A program made the translations under genes and the position numbers. A DNA stretch of 6,456 nt, from positions 1 through 6,456 of the forward strand of contig JBFHFJ010000200.1 of NCBI GenBank assembly GCA_041583655.1, in the 5' to 3' direction. The notes under the pieces are model-generated. The model ran no database searches, had not been told where the DNA came from, and was given only the letters and a program-made list of their open reading frames with translations. Shown in pieces: positions 6,081 through 6,456 of this stretch. Positions within the stretch are counted from its first letter, which is position 1, and every line of letters starts with the position of its first letter. Origin of the DNA: Haliea sp041583655 (lineage in GTDB: Bacteria > Pseudomonadota > Gammaproteobacteria > Pseudomonadales > Halieaceae).

Positions 6081-6125
6081 CGGTCGGGCCAGCCAGGTCA
6101 GGCCGACCGGACCGGACAACGGTCG
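6081..6125 (+). repeat. Two mutually exclusive hairpins in the rdgC leader
   Basis: CGGTCGG (6081-6087) pairs perfectly with CCGACCG (6103-6109). The same middle arm, CGACCG (6104-6109), also pairs perfectly with CGGTCG (6120-6125). The first stem can gain two more pairs past a bulge (CC 6089-6090 with GG 6101-6102). The second stem ends five bases before the GGAG ribosome binding site (6131-6134). The layout could allow switching, but short GC-rich repeats arise easily by chance here. Confidence 0.3.
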
Positions 6126-6140
6126 CTATTGGAGTCTTCT

Positions 6141-6456
6141 ATGTGGTTCAGGAACGTGCGGGCCTATCGCCTTACCACCCCTTTTGAGGTAACAGCGGAA
6201 CAAATGGAGCAGCAGCTGGCACAGCGCGAGTTCCAGCATTGCAGTGCCACCCAGCCGGTCTCCGTGGGCTGGGTGCCCGCGCTGGGTGGCGGTACCAGCG
6301 CACTGGTGCACCCGGTCAACGGCCGCTTCCTGCTGCGCATGCGCCGCGAGGAACGCCTGCTGCCCACCACGGTGGTTCGCGAGCAGCTTGCCGAGAAGGT
6401 TGCGGAGATAGAGGAGGCGCAGGGCCGCAAGGTTTATCGTAAAGAGCGCCTGACCC
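6141..6456 (+). CDS. rdgC: Recombination-associated protein RdgC, 5' part
   Basis: The first 105 residues of RdgC, a nucleoid-associated DNA-binding protein that forms a ring dimer around duplex DNA and limits RecA access; the C-terminal two thirds lie past the right edge. Recognition rests on the N-terminus MWFRNVRAYRLTTPFEV (1-17), SVGWVPALGG (41-50), the central LLPTTVVREQLAEKV (73-87) and EAQGRKVYRKERL (92-104), all hallmarks of the family and in their usual order. Start ATG 6141 has GGAG at 6131-6134, 6 bases upstream. It is divergent from the flavoprotein gene, sharing a 237-base spacer. The visible part shows no frameshift or missing block. Confidence 0.95.
   Translation, partial: MWFRNVRAYRLTTPFEVTAEQMEQQLAQREFQHCSATQPVSVGWVPALGGGTSALVHPVNGRFLLRMRREERLLPTTVVREQLAEKVAEIEEAQGRKVYRKERLT

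Noticed and set aside
1..6456. Search for tandem repeats, CRISPR, IS ends, tRNA or attachment sites
   Set aside because: None seen by eye; all genes appear to share the same GC-rich codon style, with no sign of recent transfer.

Overview
The window looks like ordinary chromosomal DNA from a high-GC gammaproteobacterium. It shows strong GC bias at third codon positions, long antisense open frames caused by that bias, and an rdgC gene, a family found mainly in gamma- and betaproteobacteria. The gene mix (multiheme cytochrome, KstD-like flavoprotein, GloA-type glyoxalase) would suit a marine or soil aerobe such as the Halieaceae group. That last placement is a guess from memory, not something the sequence proves. 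No rRNA, tRNA, IS element, CRISPR array or prophage gene was seen.

Left part (1-2970, minus strand): three genes in one apparent operon, read right to left. A small membrane phosphatase of the PAP2 family (2970-2443) is followed with no gap (stop TAG directly abutting ATG, same frame) by an MJ1255/VC2487-type GT-B glycosyltransferase (2442-1303). After 32 bases comes a secreted cytochrome with eight CXXCH haem motifs visible; it runs off the left edge and probably starts at TTG 1270. The first two genes suggest work on a lipid-linked or envelope glycan substrate. Why a respiratory-type cytochrome follows them is not obvious.

Middle part: a 175-base divergent spacer (2971-3145) separates that operon from a plus-strand class I glutamine amidotransferase (3146-3847, GTG start). 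This gene converges on a minus-strand GloA-type lactoylglutathione lyase (4311-3871) across a 23-base gap. Upstream of gloA, on the same strand, lies a 494-residue FAD-dependent dehydrogenase of the fumarate reductase/3-ketosteroid dehydrogenase superfamily (5903-4419). It has a good sigma70-type promoter and a strong ribosome binding site.

Right part: a 237-base divergent spacer (5904-6140) holds the flavoprotein promoter, two perfect inverted repeats, a -10-like element and overlapping alternative hairpins just before rdgC (6141 onward, cut by the right edge).

No convincing new multi-gene system is visible. The points most worth a second look are the PAP2/glycosyltransferase/octahaem cytochrome operon, with its in-frame TAG-ATG junction and non-ATG cytochrome start, and the probable steroid-type active site of the flavoprotein.
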